Part shown: piece by piece, positions 8,352-17,880 of the stretch
Position numbering within the stretch: position 1 is the first letter of the stretch
How the letters are laid out: each line of letters opens with the position of its first letter
Assembly (NCBI GenBank): GCA_039820405.1
Contig: JBCBQC010000018.1
Location: 8,314 to 72,313, forward strand
Source of the DNA: CALLVY01 sp937899855
GTDB taxonomy: Bacteria; Bacteroidota; Bacteroidia; Chitinophagales; Saprospiraceae
DNA length: 64,000 nucleotides
Direction of reading: 5' to 3'
Translations under genes and position numbers: made by a program
Notes under the pieces: model-generated
Database searches by the model: none
What the model saw: only the letters and a program-made list of their open reading frames with translations
Told to the model about the DNA's origin: nothing

Positions 8352-9179
8352 ATGGATAAGAAGAAAGTCCTGATCGTTACTCAGGAAATGCAGCCTTACA
8401 CGGCGCTCTCGGAAATTTCGGAAATAGCAAGAAAGCTCCCCCAATATATTCAGGAGAAAGGCTTCGAAATCAGAGTTCTGATGCCTCGCTACGGAACCAT
8501 TAACGAACGCAGACACCGCCTCCACGAGGTCGTCCGGCTTTCGGGAATGAACATCATCGTGGACGATGATGATTTTCCATTGATCATTAAAGTGGCTTCC
8601 CTACCCGGTGCCCGAATGCAGGTTTATTTCCTGGACAACGAAGACTTTTTCAAGCGCAAGTCCGTCTTTACCGACGACGAGGGCAAATCCTTTGAGGACA
8701 ACGAGGATCGCATGATCTTCTTCTGCAAGGGGGTCATCGAAACGGTGAAAAAGTTTGGCTGGGCTCCCGACATCGTCCACTGCCACGGCTGGATGACCAG
8801 CTTGGTACCCATGTACCTCAAAACGGCCTACCGCAAAGAGCCGCTCTTCCAAAATGCCAAATTGGTGTATTCACTGTACAACTCGGAAACGAACCTGAGC
8901 TTTTCCGACGCCTTCATGAACAAAGCCTCCATCAACAACCTCGAACCCGAGGATCTGGTGGCTTACCTCGATGGCAACCAGGCGGTCGACCTCCACAAAG
9001 GGGCCACCACCTTCGCCGATGCCCTCATCAAGGGCAGCGAAAATCTCAATGGTTCCGTTCCTCAGTTGTTGGAAGGCTTGAAGAAGCCCATCCTCGACTT
9101 CAAGAGCGAAGATCAATACCTCGCTGCCTACCTCGAGTTCTACCAAACTTTGTTGGAACAGGAAGAGGTTTCTGGCTGA
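8352..9179 (+). CDS. Glycogen/starch synthase-like protein, N-terminal GT5 domain only
   Basis: 275 residues. The first 190 resemble the N-terminal Rossmann half of GT5 glycogen synthases: VLIVTQEMQPY, VLMPRYGTI, and DIVHCHGWMTSLVP. The C-terminal half that carries the ADP-glucose-binding and catalytic residues of full-length enzymes (about 470 residues) is absent. The remaining 85 residues are helical and unrelated by eye. No frameshift or broken downstream remnant is visible in the 277 bp that follow, so this looks like a stable short form. Similar short proteins beside panC and DUF4270 are, as far as I recall, conserved in Bacteroidota. A regulatory or non-catalytic role is an inference. 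Confidence 0.75.
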   Translation: MDKKKVLIVTQEMQPYTALSEISEIARKLPQYIQEKGFEIRVLMPRYGTINERRHRLHEVVRLSGMNIIVDDDDFPLIIKVASLPGARMQVYFLDNEDFFKRKSVFTDDEGKSFEDNEDRMIFFCKGVIETVKKFGWAPDIVHCHGWMTSLVPMYLKTAYRKEPLFQNAKLVYSLYNSETNLSFSDAFMNKASINNLEPEDLVAYLDGNQAVDLHKGATTFADALIKGSENLNGSVPQLLEGLKKPILDFKSEDQYLAAYLEFYQTLLEQEEVSG

Positions 9180-9389
9180 GCGAACCCCGTTGCGATACCT
9201 TAGGGGACCAGGGACCGCTGGGGCGAAGGCAAGGTACTTCGCCTCGCGCTGTGTACTCGGTAGCACGGGCTACCGCAGCCCCTACCCTGGGGATTGCCAC
9301 GGAAATCGACTCGGGCCCAGTTAATTGCCTGCCTTGTTTTCTTCGTGATTCAAGTTTAAAAATTCAGACGGCTTCAGAACGATAAAGCC

Positions 9390-9418
9390 CCGGATGGAGC
9401 GGCCTCCGCCGAATCCGG
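9390..9418 (+). terminator. Hairpin in the gap before the DUF4270 gene
   Basis: Arms CCGGAT and ATCCGG enclose a second small GGAG/CTCC pairing. The 277-bp gap 9180-9456 has no credible ORF and several other GC-rich inverted segments. There is no T-run after the hairpin, so terminator function is only a suggestion. Confidence 0.35.
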
Positions 9419-9456
9419 TGCGGTATCGGCGGGCCGTTGCTAACCGTTAGAGTAGA

Positions 9457-10803
9457 ATGAAAAAAATCCTTTTTGCCCTGGTGCTTGCTCTTCCAGTGGT
9501 ATTTTGGAGTAGTTCTTGCACCAAACCCACCCTAGTAGGTTCCGAACTGCTCAACCAGGATGAAGCCGATCTGCGCTTTACCGACACCCTCACCCTCCGG
9601 GCCCAAACCATCCGCGAGGACAGCATCCAAACCTTCAACCTCGACAACCCCTTCAATAGTTTTCCCTGCGGTTTCTTCCAAGACCCCCTCCTGGGTACGG
9701 TCCGCGCCGAAATCTACGCCCAGTTCCGAGAAGGTTCGCTCGATCCCCCCCTCTTCGAAAACCCCCGCCTCGACTCGCTGGTCCTCACCCTGGCCATCGA
9801 TACCCTGGGGACTTACGGCCGATTTAATGAACCCTATGAGTTCGAAGTCCGTAGAATTGTGGAGGAACTAGACAGCGAAGCGGAGTATTTTTCCGATCAA
9901 ACCTTCGATCTGGACGCCACCGTACTGGGCAGCAAGGTCGACGAGGTCGATTTGGAACAGGTCGATTCCTTTGTCCTCAACGTACAAGGAGAAAAAGCCG
10001 GTACCCGCTTTGTCGAAATTCGCCTGGACGACCAGCTGGGGATGGATATGTTCGACACAACTTGGTACGAGGAAGGGGCGTTTATCGAACAATTACGGGG
10101 CTTACACATTAGTATTGCCAATAGTACCCCAACCGAGGGGATACTCAATTTTGATATGAATGCCGACTTCACCCGCCTGAGATTGTTTTATCGCAACTTT
10201 ACCGCCGAGCCCGATACCGTGCCGTCGGTCTACGATTTTACCATCTCCGGAGTCACCATTCCCCGCCACGTTTTTCTGGAACACGACTTTTCCACGGGAA
10301 TCGTCGAGGAATTTTTTGATGACCCCAGCCTAGGTGATAGCCTGGTCTTTATCCAGTCGATGGCTGGCCCCAACGTAGAACTGGATATTCCGCATTTTGG
10401 GGAGCTGGGAAATATCGTGGTGAACAAGGCGGAGTTGGAATTTTTTGCGGCGGTTCTGCCGACCGACAACGAGCTGGTGTATCCCGCGGATCTCCAGCTG
10501 ATCGTGGCGGCGGAAAACGAGGATGGAGAACTACTCGTGATCGATGACGTGCTGCTCAATGCCCTGGCTTTCGGGGGTGCACCGGTGGAGGAGGAAGTGG
10601 ATGGCCAAATGATGATCAAGTACAACATGAACATCGCGGCCTACCTCAATACCCTACTGGCGGATGGTCGAGCCACCAGTCCGAAATTGATCCTGCGTTC
10701 GGCTTTCAAACAGGAACGCTCCAATCGCTTGGTGTTATTCGGGCCGGGACATTCCCGTTTTCCCGCAAAGTTAAATTTGACCTATACCAATATTGATAAC
10801 TAA
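9457..10803 (+). CDS. DUF4270 family lipoprotein
   Basis: 448 residues. A lipoprotein signal with lipobox WSSSC (Cys21) precedes the mature protein. The start of the mature chain (TKPTLVGSELL) and the FTDTLTL strand are typical of DUF4270 proteins, which are beta-rich outer-membrane-associated lipoproteins of Bacteroidota with no known activity. It ends 21 bp before glmS and probably shares its transcript, which hints at an envelope-biogenesis role. The family call is from motifs and context. Confidence 0.82.
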   Translation: MKKILFALVLALPVVFWSSSCTKPTLVGSELLNQDEADLRFTDTLTLRAQTIREDSIQTFNLDNPFNSFPCGFFQDPLLGTVRAEIYAQFREGSLDPPLFENPRLDSLVLTLAIDTLGTYGRFNEPYEFEVRRIVEELDSEAEYFSDQTFDLDATVLGSKVDEVDLEQVDSFVLNVQGEKAGTRFVEIRLDDQLGMDMFDTTWYEEGAFIEQLRGLHISIANSTPTEGILNFDMNADFTRLRLFYRNFTAEPDTVPSVYDFTISGVTIPRHVFLEHDFSTGIVEEFFDDPSLGDSLVFIQSMAGPNVELDIPHFGELGNIVVNKAELEFFAAVLPTDNELVYPADLQLIVAAENEDGELLVIDDVLLNALAFGGAPVEEEVDGQMMIKYNMNIAAYLNTLLADGRATSPKLILRSAFKQERSNRLVLFGPGHSRFPAKLNLTYTNIDN

Positions 10804-10824
10804 GTAACCTAATAAAATAAACCT

Positions 10825-12663
10825 ATGTGTGGTATCGTTGCCTACGTTGGCCAAAGGGAAGCCTATCCCATTTTGATCAATGGCCTCAAGCGGTTGGAAT
10901 ATCGCGGCTACGACAGCTCCGGTCTGTCCCTGCTCAACGGCAAATTGCGCGTGTTTAAGCGCAAGGGAAAAGTTCAAGACCTCGTCAATTTCGTCAAGGG
11001 TAAAAACGTGAGCGGCTCCATGGGGATCGCGCACACGCGCTGGGCGACCCACGGCAAACCCGACGATATCAACGCCCACCCTCACCAATCGGGCAATGGC
11101 CGCCTGACCCTGATTCACAACGGGATCATCGAGAACTACGCCGCCCTCAAAACCGCACTGCTCCAGGAAGGCCACGTTTTCCAAAGCGAAACCGATACCG
11201 AAGTACTGGTCCACCTGATCGAAGAACTACAGACACGCAGCAACCTGCCCCTGGAAGAGGCCGTCCGCGTAGCGCTGACCAAGGTCATCGGAGCCTACGC
11301 CATCGTAGTGATGGATGAGCGGGACCCCGGTAAGCTGGTGGCGGCCCGCAAGGCCAGCCCCCTGGTGATCGGAATTGGGGACGGGGAGTTTTTCCTGGCC
11401 TCCGACGCCACGCCCATCGTAGAGCACACCCAAAAGGTGGTGTACCTCAACGACGAGGAAATCGCCGTGGTGACGCGGGATGGCGAATTGCAAATCAAAG
11501 ACATCGGCAACGAAATCAAGATGCCCTACATCCAGCAGTTGGACCTGAAGATCGAAAGTCTGGGAAAGGGCGATTACGAACATTTTATGCTCAAAGAGAT
11601 CTACGAGCAACCCAATACCATCGCGGACTGTATGCGGGGCCGGATCAATGCGGCCGAGGGCTGGATCAAGCTGGGGGGCGTGGATCAGGTCCAGGAGCGC
11701 ATCGCACAGTCGAAGCGCTTTATCATGGCCGCCTGTGGAACCTCCTGGCACGCCGCGCTGATCGGGGAGTACCTCTTCGAAGAGCTGGCCCGAATTCCCG
11801 TTGAAGTGGAATACGCCTCCGAGCTGCGCTACCGCAACCCCATTATCGATCGGGAAGACGTGGTGGTAGCCCTGTCCCAATCGGGAGAGACCGCCGATAC
11901 CATGGCGGCGCTCGAACTAGCCAAGGAGAAGGGAGCGCTGATCTACGGAATTGTCAACAATGTCGGTTCCTCGATTGCCCGCCTGACCGACGCGGGATCC
12001 TACATCCACGCGGGCCCAGAAATCGGGGTGGCTTCCACCAAAGCCTTTACCGGACAGGTGACCCTGCTTACCATGATGGCCATCAGCCTGGGTTACCAAC
12101 GCGGCACGATTCCCAAGTCCTACTACTTCCAATTGTTGGAGGAGCTCGAACGCATCCCCGGGAAGGTGGCCAAGGTCCTGGAGTCCGACACGCAGATTCG
12201 CTACATTGCCAGCGAGATCAAGGATGCCAACAACGCGCTGTACCTGGGACGGGGTTATAATTTCCCGATTGCCCTCGAAGGGGCCCTAAAACTCAAAGAA
12301 ATATCTTATATTCACGCTGAGGGCTATCCTGCGGCCGAAATGAAGCACGGCCCGATTGCCCTGATTGATGAAAATATGCCCGTAGTGGTGATCGCCACAA
12401 ATAAGAGCGCTTACGAAAAAGTAGTGAGCAACATTCAGGAAGTCAAGGCGCGAAAAGGCATCGTCATTGCCATTGTCACGGAAGGTGACAAAATCATTAG
12501 TTCCCTGGCGGATTACAGCATTGCCATCCCCGATACAGATGAACCATTGACGCCCTTGCTATCCGTTATTCCTTTACAACTGCTATCGTATCACATCGCC
12601 TTGATGCGGGGCTGCAACGTCGACCAACCGCGCAATCTCGCCAAGTCCGTGACCGTAGAATAA
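10825..12663 (+). CDS. glmS: Glutamine-fructose-6-phosphate aminotransferase (isomerizing)
   Basis: 612 residues, full length. The N-terminal nucleophile Cys2 follows the start Met (MCGIVAYVG). The glutaminase domain shows HTRWATHG and HNGIIENY, and the isomerase half has two SIS domains (ACGTSWHAAL, SQSGETADT) and the conserved C-terminal LAKSVTVE. It makes glucosamine-6-phosphate, the entry to UDP-GlcNAc for peptidoglycan and LPS. The downstream murA acts on UDP-GlcNAc, so the operon groups the first committed wall steps. Confidence 0.98.
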   Translation: MCGIVAYVGQREAYPILINGLKRLEYRGYDSSGLSLLNGKLRVFKRKGKVQDLVNFVKGKNVSGSMGIAHTRWATHGKPDDINAHPHQSGNGRLTLIHNGIIENYAALKTALLQEGHVFQSETDTEVLVHLIEELQTRSNLPLEEAVRVALTKVIGAYAIVVMDERDPGKLVAARKASPLVIGIGDGEFFLASDATPIVEHTQKVVYLNDEEIAVVTRDGELQIKDIGNEIKMPYIQQLDLKIESLGKGDYEHFMLKEIYEQPNTIADCMRGRINAAEGWIKLGGVDQVQERIAQSKRFIMAACGTSWHAALIGEYLFEELARIPVEVEYASELRYRNPIIDREDVVVALSQSGETADTMAALELAKEKGALIYGIVNNVGSSIARLTDAGSYIHAGPEIGVASTKAFTGQVTLLTMMAISLGYQRGTIPKSYYFQLLEELERIPGKVAKVLESDTQIRYIASEIKDANNALYLGRGYNFPIALEGALKLKEISYIHAEGYPAAEMKHGPIALIDENMPVVVIATNKSAYEKVVSNIQEVKARKGIVIAIVTEGDKIISSLADYSIAIPDTDEPLTPLLSVIPLQLLSYHIALMRGCNVDQPRNLAKSVTVE

Positions 12664-12686
12664 AATCGATACAAATCGTGCATAAA

Positions 12687-13340
12687 ATGGAGTACAATTC
12701 GCAGAAGGAAATCCTCATCATGCCGGAGTACGGCCGCAACGTACAATTGCTGATTCAGCATTGTGTTGCCATCGAGGATCCCGCCTACCGGCAGGCTTTT
12801 GCCGAACGCATCGTCGATCTGATGTACCAAATGAATCCGCAGAATAAAAACGTCGAGGACTACCGACTCAAATTGTGGCGGCACCTCTTCTACATCTCGG
12901 ATTTCAAAATCGACGTCCAACCGCTCGTGGGGGATATTCCCCGTTTTGAAGACGCGCGGAAGAAGCCCGATCGCGTGGGCTACCCCCACTACGATACCCG
13001 CTTCCGGCACTACGGCTACAACGTTCAGAGGATGATCGAAAAGGCAGTGGATATAGAATCCGGTCCCGTGCAGCAAGGCTTTATCAACGTGATTGGCTCT
13101 TACATGAAGCTGGCCTACAAGACCTGGCTCAAGGAGCACTACGTGAGCGACGACCTGATCAAGGAGGACCTCGAACTCCTCTCCGGCCACCGCCTGTCGA
13201 TCAAGGACGATTCTTCCCTCGATAACCTGACCAATCCGCAGCGTCGTCGCAACAAGCGGGTGAGTTCGCCCCCGGCCAATGCACCCATTGAGCGGAAAAA
13301 TAACCACCGCTTCCGGAAAAATAATAACCGTAGAAAATAA
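12687..13340 (+). CDS. DUF4290 family protein
   Basis: 217 residues from ATG 12687; a GTG three codons earlier is also possible. The body is helical (MPEYGRNVQLLIQHC, YKTWLKEHYVSDD), and the C-terminal 30 residues are very basic and Asn-rich, probably disordered. The family is restricted to Bacteroidota and its function is unknown. It lies 23 bp after glmS and 17 bp before murA, so it is co-transcribed with wall-precursor genes; a link to peptidoglycan synthesis is inferred only from this position. Confidence 0.83.
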   Translation: MEYNSQKEILIMPEYGRNVQLLIQHCVAIEDPAYRQAFAERIVDLMYQMNPQNKNVEDYRLKLWRHLFYISDFKIDVQPLVGDIPRFEDARKKPDRVGYPHYDTRFRHYGYNVQRMIEKAVDIESGPVQQGFINVIGSYMKLAYKTWLKEHYVSDDLIKEDLELLSGHRLSIKDDSSLDNLTNPQRRRNKRVSSPPANAPIERKNNHRFRKNNNRRK

Positions 13341-13357
13341 GCTAAGTCCCCCCGTTT

Positions 13358-14662
13358 ATGGATGCTTTTGAAGTGATCGGTGGCCAGCCCCTGAGCGGCG
13401 CCATCAGTCCACAGGGTGCTAAAAACGAAGCACTCCAGGTACTCAGTGCCATCCTCCTGACCGACCGTCCCGTCACGATTTCCAACGTTCCCGATATCCT
13501 CGACGTCAACCGCCTGATCGAACTGCTGCGGGGCTTAGGGGTCAAGATCGACCGGCTGGCCCCCGGTACCTACCGCTTTCGGGCCGACGCCATCGACCTG
13601 GACTTTTTTAGTTCGGCCGAGTTCCAGCAAAATGCCCAACGCATTCGCGGATCGGTGATGCTGATTGGGCCGTTGCTGGCGCGTTTTGGCAAGGCCTACC
13701 TGCCCAAGCCGGGAGGCGATAAGATCGGGCGCCGCCGTTTGGATACCCATTTTTTAGGTTTACAAAAATTGGGAGGTGCTTTTCACTTTGATGCCGACGC
13801 GAGTAGTTTTTCCATCCAGGCGCCCCAATTGCGGGGAACCTACCTGCTGATGGATGAAATCTCGGTGACGGGAACGGCCAACGTCATCATGGCTGCCGTA
13901 CTGGCGGAGGGAACCACCCAAATTTACAATGCAGCCTGCGAGCCCTACGTTCAGCAGCTCTGTCGGATGCTCAACCGCATGGGAGCCAAAATTTCCGGTG
14001 TGGGCTCCAATCTGCTCACCATCGAAGGCGTCGACCGTTTGGAAGGAACCGAGCACCGCCTCTTGCCCGATATGATCGAGATCGGTAGCTTTATTGGCCT
14101 GGCCGCCATGACCCAATCCGAGCTCACGATCAAGGACGTACGCGTATCGGAGTTGGGCAATATCCTCGGTGTGTTTGAAAAGATGGGCGTACGGGTGGAA
14201 GTACGCGAAGACGACCTCTACGTGCCGGCCCAGGAGGAATACGAGATTCAAACCTTTATCGACGGCTCCATCCTCACGATTTACGACGCTCCCTGGCCCG
14301 GTTTTACGCCCGATTTGATGAGTGTCATCCTGGTCATGGCCACCCAAGCCAAGGGCAGTGTCCTCATTCACCAGAAAATGTTCGAAAGTCGCCTATTTTT
14401 CGTGGACAAATTGATCGACATGGGGGCGCAAGTCATCCTCTGTGATCCCCACCGGGCGACGGTCATCGGGCTCAATCGGCGTTCGCAATTGCGGGGGATA
14501 TCGATGAGTTCGCCCGATATTCGGGCTGGGGTTGCCCTGCTCATTGCGGCCCTGTCGGCCAAGGGGAAGAGCACCATTCACAACATCCACCAAATCGATC
14601 GGGGGTACCAAGCAATCGATACCCGCCTACGGGCCCTGGGGGCCGACATCCGACGTTTGTAA
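13358..14662 (+). CDS. murA: UDP-N-acetylglucosamine 1-carboxyvinyltransferase, Cys-to-Asp active site
   Basis: 434 residues. It transfers enolpyruvate from PEP to UDP-GlcNAc, the first committed step of peptidoglycan synthesis. Lys22 in QGAKNEAL is conserved. The catalytic loop reads PGGDKIGRRRLDTH: Asp121 (codon 13718-13720) replaces the Cys (Cys115 in E. coli) that fosfomycin alkylates. Asp at this position is known from Mycobacterium and Chlamydia enzymes, which are active and fosfomycin-resistant. It is the last gene of the operon and converges with the prenyl synthase gene, leaving 2 bp between stops. Confidence 0.96.
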   Translation: MDAFEVIGGQPLSGAISPQGAKNEALQVLSAILLTDRPVTISNVPDILDVNRLIELLRGLGVKIDRLAPGTYRFRADAIDLDFFSSAEFQQNAQRIRGSVMLIGPLLARFGKAYLPKPGGDKIGRRRLDTHFLGLQKLGGAFHFDADASSFSIQAPQLRGTYLLMDEISVTGTANVIMAAVLAEGTTQIYNAACEPYVQQLCRMLNRMGAKISGVGSNLLTIEGVDRLEGTEHRLLPDMIEIGSFIGLAAMTQSELTIKDVRVSELGNILGVFEKMGVRVEVREDDLYVPAQEEYEIQTFIDGSILTIYDAPWPGFTPDLMSVILVMATQAKGSVLIHQKMFESRLFFVDKLIDMGAQVILCDPHRATVIGLNRRSQLRGISMSSPDIRAGVALLIAALSAKGKSTIHNIHQIDRGYQAIDTRLRALGADIRRL

Positions 14663-14664
14663 GC

Positions 14665-15639
14665 TTATTTCTTGCGTTCGGTGACGAAGATGACCAGGTC
14701 CCGGAGGGCTACCCGGGCTTCGTTGTGGGGAAAGGATTCGAGCAAATCGAAGGCCGTCTGGCGGTAGTCGAGCATGACCTGTCGGGCGTATTCGAGCCCC
14801 CCGCTGGCGCGGACGAATTCGATGACTTCTTTGACTTTCTCGGGCTTATTGCTGTGCCGCTTGACGTTGTTGATGATTCGGAGGCGGTCGCTGCGTTGGG
14901 CGTGGTTGAGGGCGTAGATGAGGGGGAGGGTCAGTTTCTTTTCTTTGATGTCAATTCCCAGCGGTTTGCCCACATCATCGGTACCGAAGTCGAAGAGGTC
15001 GTCGCGTATCTGGAAGGCCACCCCGATGTTTTCTCCAAAGAGGCGCATTTTTTCGATGACTGCTTCATCGTCGGTCACCGAGGCGGCCCCGGCACTACAG
15101 GCCGCCGCAATGAGCGAGGCCGTTTTTTTGCGGATGATGTCGTAGTACACCTGTTCGTCGATGTCGAGCCGCCGAGCTTTTTCAATTTGTAAGAGCTCCC
15201 CTTCCGAAAGGGCCTTGACCGCCCGCGAGATGATCTCCAGCAGCCGGAATTCCTGTTTTTCGATACTTAGCAATAGCCCCTGGGAGAGGAAATAGTCACC
15301 GACCAGTACGGCGATCTTGTTTTTCCACAGGGCATTGACGGTAAAAACGCCCCGGCGTTCAAAAGCATCATCGACGACGTCGTCGTGGACGAGGGAGGCG
15401 GTGTGGAGCAGTTCGATGAAGGAGGCGGCGGTGTAGGTGGAATCGGTGGTATCTTTACAGACCTTGGCGCAGAAAAAGACGAACATGGGGCGAATCTGTT
15501 TGCCTTTGCGCTGTACGATGTAATAGGTGATCTTATCCAGAAGCGGGACTTTGCTACGCATGGATTCGCGGAATCGCTGCTCGAAGATCTTCAGTTCGGA
15601 CTCGATGGGAGCCTTGATTGAAGCCAGGGATTTGATCAT
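14665..15639 (-). CDS. Polyprenyl diphosphate synthase (trans type)
   Basis: 324 residues from ATG 15639 (MIKSLASIKAP). The first Asp-rich motif is DDVVDDA, the second DDLFDFGTDD, and GKQIRPM and KKLTLPLIYAL fit long-chain E-prenyl synthases. It would extend FPP with isopentenyl diphosphate to make the side chain of menaquinone. Product length cannot be read reliably from sequence here. Cytoplasmic or membrane-associated. Confidence 0.92.
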   Translation of the reverse strand: MIKSLASIKAPIESELKIFEQRFRESMRSKVPLLDKITYYIVQRKGKQIRPMFVFFCAKVCKDTTDSTYTAASFIELLHTASLVHDDVVDDAFERRGVFTVNALWKNKIAVLVGDYFLSQGLLLSIEKQEFRLLEIISRAVKALSEGELLQIEKARRLDIDEQVYYDIIRKKTASLIAAACSAGAASVTDDEAVIEKMRLFGENIGVAFQIRDDLFDFGTDDVGKPLGIDIKEKKLTLPLIYALNHAQRSDRLRIINNVKRHSNKPEKVKEVIEFVRASGGLEYARQVMLDYRQTAFDLLESFPHNEARVALRDLVIFVTERKK

Positions 15640-15918
15640 AACACCTGCTTTAATTTTGTGCCACAAGATACAAAGATGTGGAAAATTTCCCCCCTTCGTC
15701 GTGCCTCAATCCCCCAACGACGGAGCAAGTAATAGAGAAACACGCCAAGAAAATAATTGTTGTTGCGGAGGCTCGGAATCGTAGGTTGGGAAGAGCGGGA
15801 TTAAAAAAGAGTAGCCCGGCTGTTGGGAGCAGCCAGGCCTCAGACTTAGAGAGAGCAATAATTAATAAAGAGAGACTTTTTGGGGTATACTATATTGCTG
15901 AATTAAGGAGAGAGCTTA

Positions 15919-17421
15919 TCAATAGAAATGTTCGTTGCTTTTTTGGGGTAAGTATTCGTTGATCCAGCGGTAGAGCACGTTGGTTTGGAGGCTGTTGCGC
16001 TGGTAAGTGGGATCTTCAATTTGTTGTAGTGAGTCGTATAAACGTTCAAAAATAGGTTTGACTTGGGAGCTATCCGAAACATTGAGCAGTTGCCGTACCG
16101 ACCGTAGAATCAGGGATTCGATGCGGATGGGCTGGGGCTTTTGCCGGAGGTTGCGGTACATCTTGCGGACCGCCGAAGCCAGGTATTCGTATTCCCCCAG
16201 CTCGTAGCGCGTCATCAATTCGATCAACTCGCAGAAGCGCTGGCTACGTGGATGCAGCTGTCGGTTGGCTTTTTCCTGGGTACGCAGCACCCATTCGAGG
16301 GCCTCGTCAAATTCGCGGACGAAGAAGTAGTAGATACCGATGTGGTAGTACAACTGGATCTTGGTCGACAAATCGAGCAAGGCTTCGTAGCGTTCGATCG
16401 TATCGCGGATAACCAACAATCGGGTTGCGCAGATCTGCAGGTTGCCGCGGTTGAGGTTGTGGATAAAGTCAAAGACGACCAGGTGCAAATCCAATTTTTC
16501 GGCCTCTTCGCTGGTGCGGTGGGGCATGTACTCGCGCCAAAAGTCCAGGACCTCGACAAATTTGTGGCTGCTGCCCTCCAGGGCATCCAGGCGATAGCGC
16601 AAGTAGGACTGGAGGGTGCGTTGAAACTCCTGGGGAAAAACTTCGGTTAGCCAGGAAGCATTTTGCCAATTTTGGTAAATGGCTTGCTGATGTCGGATTG
16701 CTACCCGCAGTTGGCCCGCATCGAAGGCCCGGCGGGCCAGCAGCTCGCGTCGGTACAACTGTGCCAAAAAGCTCGGCGCGTTGCGGTGGTCCTCGATGGG
16801 CTGGCTATCCAGCACCTGACCGAGGGCCAGGGTGTATTGCCCGGGGGGGAGCAGCTTTTCCAGTTGAAAACAGCGCTCGGCCATTCCCCGATAACGCATT
16901 TCTATCCTAACTTGACTCGAAATACGGTCATATTCGTCCAACAACTGCTCCACTCTGGTCAGGGTAGTGGCCTCCCGGCTGTGGTGGATCAGGCGTTTTT
17001 CCCAATCCAAAACCCGCAGCTGAAGGGGGAGCAGCTGATAGTGGAGGGCCAACTTTTTGACCTTCCGCAGCAGAATCTCTGCTTGTTCGTACAATCCTTT
17101 GGAGAATAAGAAATCTACGGATTGCATTTTACCTTCCAATTGATCTCGAACGCTCTTGCTATTGCTCAGGGGGCGCAGCGAACGCAGGATCAACTCGTAT
17201 AGCAAGTACTTGGTCTTGTGGATGCTTTTACCAAAGGCGTACCGGCTGAATTTTTGCTTCAATCTCGATTCGTCGTAGCTTTCCTGCTGATCGATGGCAT
17301 CGAAGAGTAGGAGGTAGTTATTCTGGCTTTTTGAATACCTGGCTGCCGACATTTTGAAATGTCGTTTTTCGGCCTTGCTCAAGGCGCGAATCAATTGGTG
17401 GATGTCCTCTGTGTTTTTCAT
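15919..17421 (-). CDS. LS-EKR family helical protein A, unknown function
   Basis: 500 residues, no signal peptide and no membrane segment. The N-terminus reads QLIRALSKAEKRHFKM, followed by a stretch related to the divergent neighbour (NNYLLLFDAIDQQ..YDE, then KYLLYELILRSLRPL). The rest is all-helical with TPR-like character (EALEWVLRTQEKA). I do not recognise a named family. At least four other proteins in this window share the N-terminal LSxxEKR motif and overall layout (starts 17881, 41480, 46978, 59406). This copy is one of the two longer members, not beside a secretion gene. Confidence 0.75.
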   Translation of the reverse strand: MKNTEDIHQLIRALSKAEKRHFKMSAARYSKSQNNYLLLFDAIDQQESYDESRLKQKFSRYAFGKSIHKTKYLLYELILRSLRPLSNSKSVRDQLEGKMQSVDFLFSKGLYEQAEILLRKVKKLALHYQLLPLQLRVLDWEKRLIHHSREATTLTRVEQLLDEYDRISSQVRIEMRYRGMAERCFQLEKLLPPGQYTLALGQVLDSQPIEDHRNAPSFLAQLYRRELLARRAFDAGQLRVAIRHQQAIYQNWQNASWLTEVFPQEFQRTLQSYLRYRLDALEGSSHKFVEVLDFWREYMPHRTSEEAEKLDLHLVVFDFIHNLNRGNLQICATRLLVIRDTIERYEALLDLSTKIQLYYHIGIYYFFVREFDEALEWVLRTQEKANRQLHPRSQRFCELIELMTRYELGEYEYLASAVRKMYRNLRQKPQPIRIESLILRSVRQLLNVSDSSQVKPIFERLYDSLQQIEDPTYQRNSLQTNVLYRWINEYLPQKSNEHFY

Positions 17422-17880
17422 TGGCCCGTAACATTCTCTAAGTTCACAATAACTTGGTCTTGGGGTCGCTTGGGGGTCAATTGGGTTTTGTGAGCATCTC
17501 TTAGTTGTTTAGTTCCCTATCCAGATTTTGTTATATTTACCATTAACTACTGGCGTATTGATGGTTCAAATATAGCTGGGCCCCCAGGCTAAGTAAAACC
17601 ACTAAGGCGACCTAAATAATGCTTCTAAGCCCCATAGAATAGCTCCAGTCATCCTAGTTTAAAGACTTGTGAAGAGTTCCAAATGAAATTTTTTTTAATC
17701 TCCAAGTATTTGATAGTCAGTCTCTAGTAAAACAAATTGGGTTTTTTATGAATCGAAGATTCAAGGCCGATTTTGCGGTGCGAGAAAGGGGGCGCCCAAT
17801 AGGGTTTCTGAGGCGGGAAAAATAGCTGAAAAAGATCATTAACAATTAGCACGCAATAGCCGCATTCGAAAAATATCATC
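17422..17880. promoter_or_regulatory. 459-bp divergent intergenic region between LS-EKR genes A and B
   Basis: This AT-rich gap holds no credible ORF. On the minus strand, TATATTTG at 17567-17574 matches the TAnnTTTG -7 consensus and would give gene A a leader of about 140 nt. No comparable box is clear for gene B. Its length is unusual beside the compact spacing elsewhere in the window. Confidence 0.4.
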
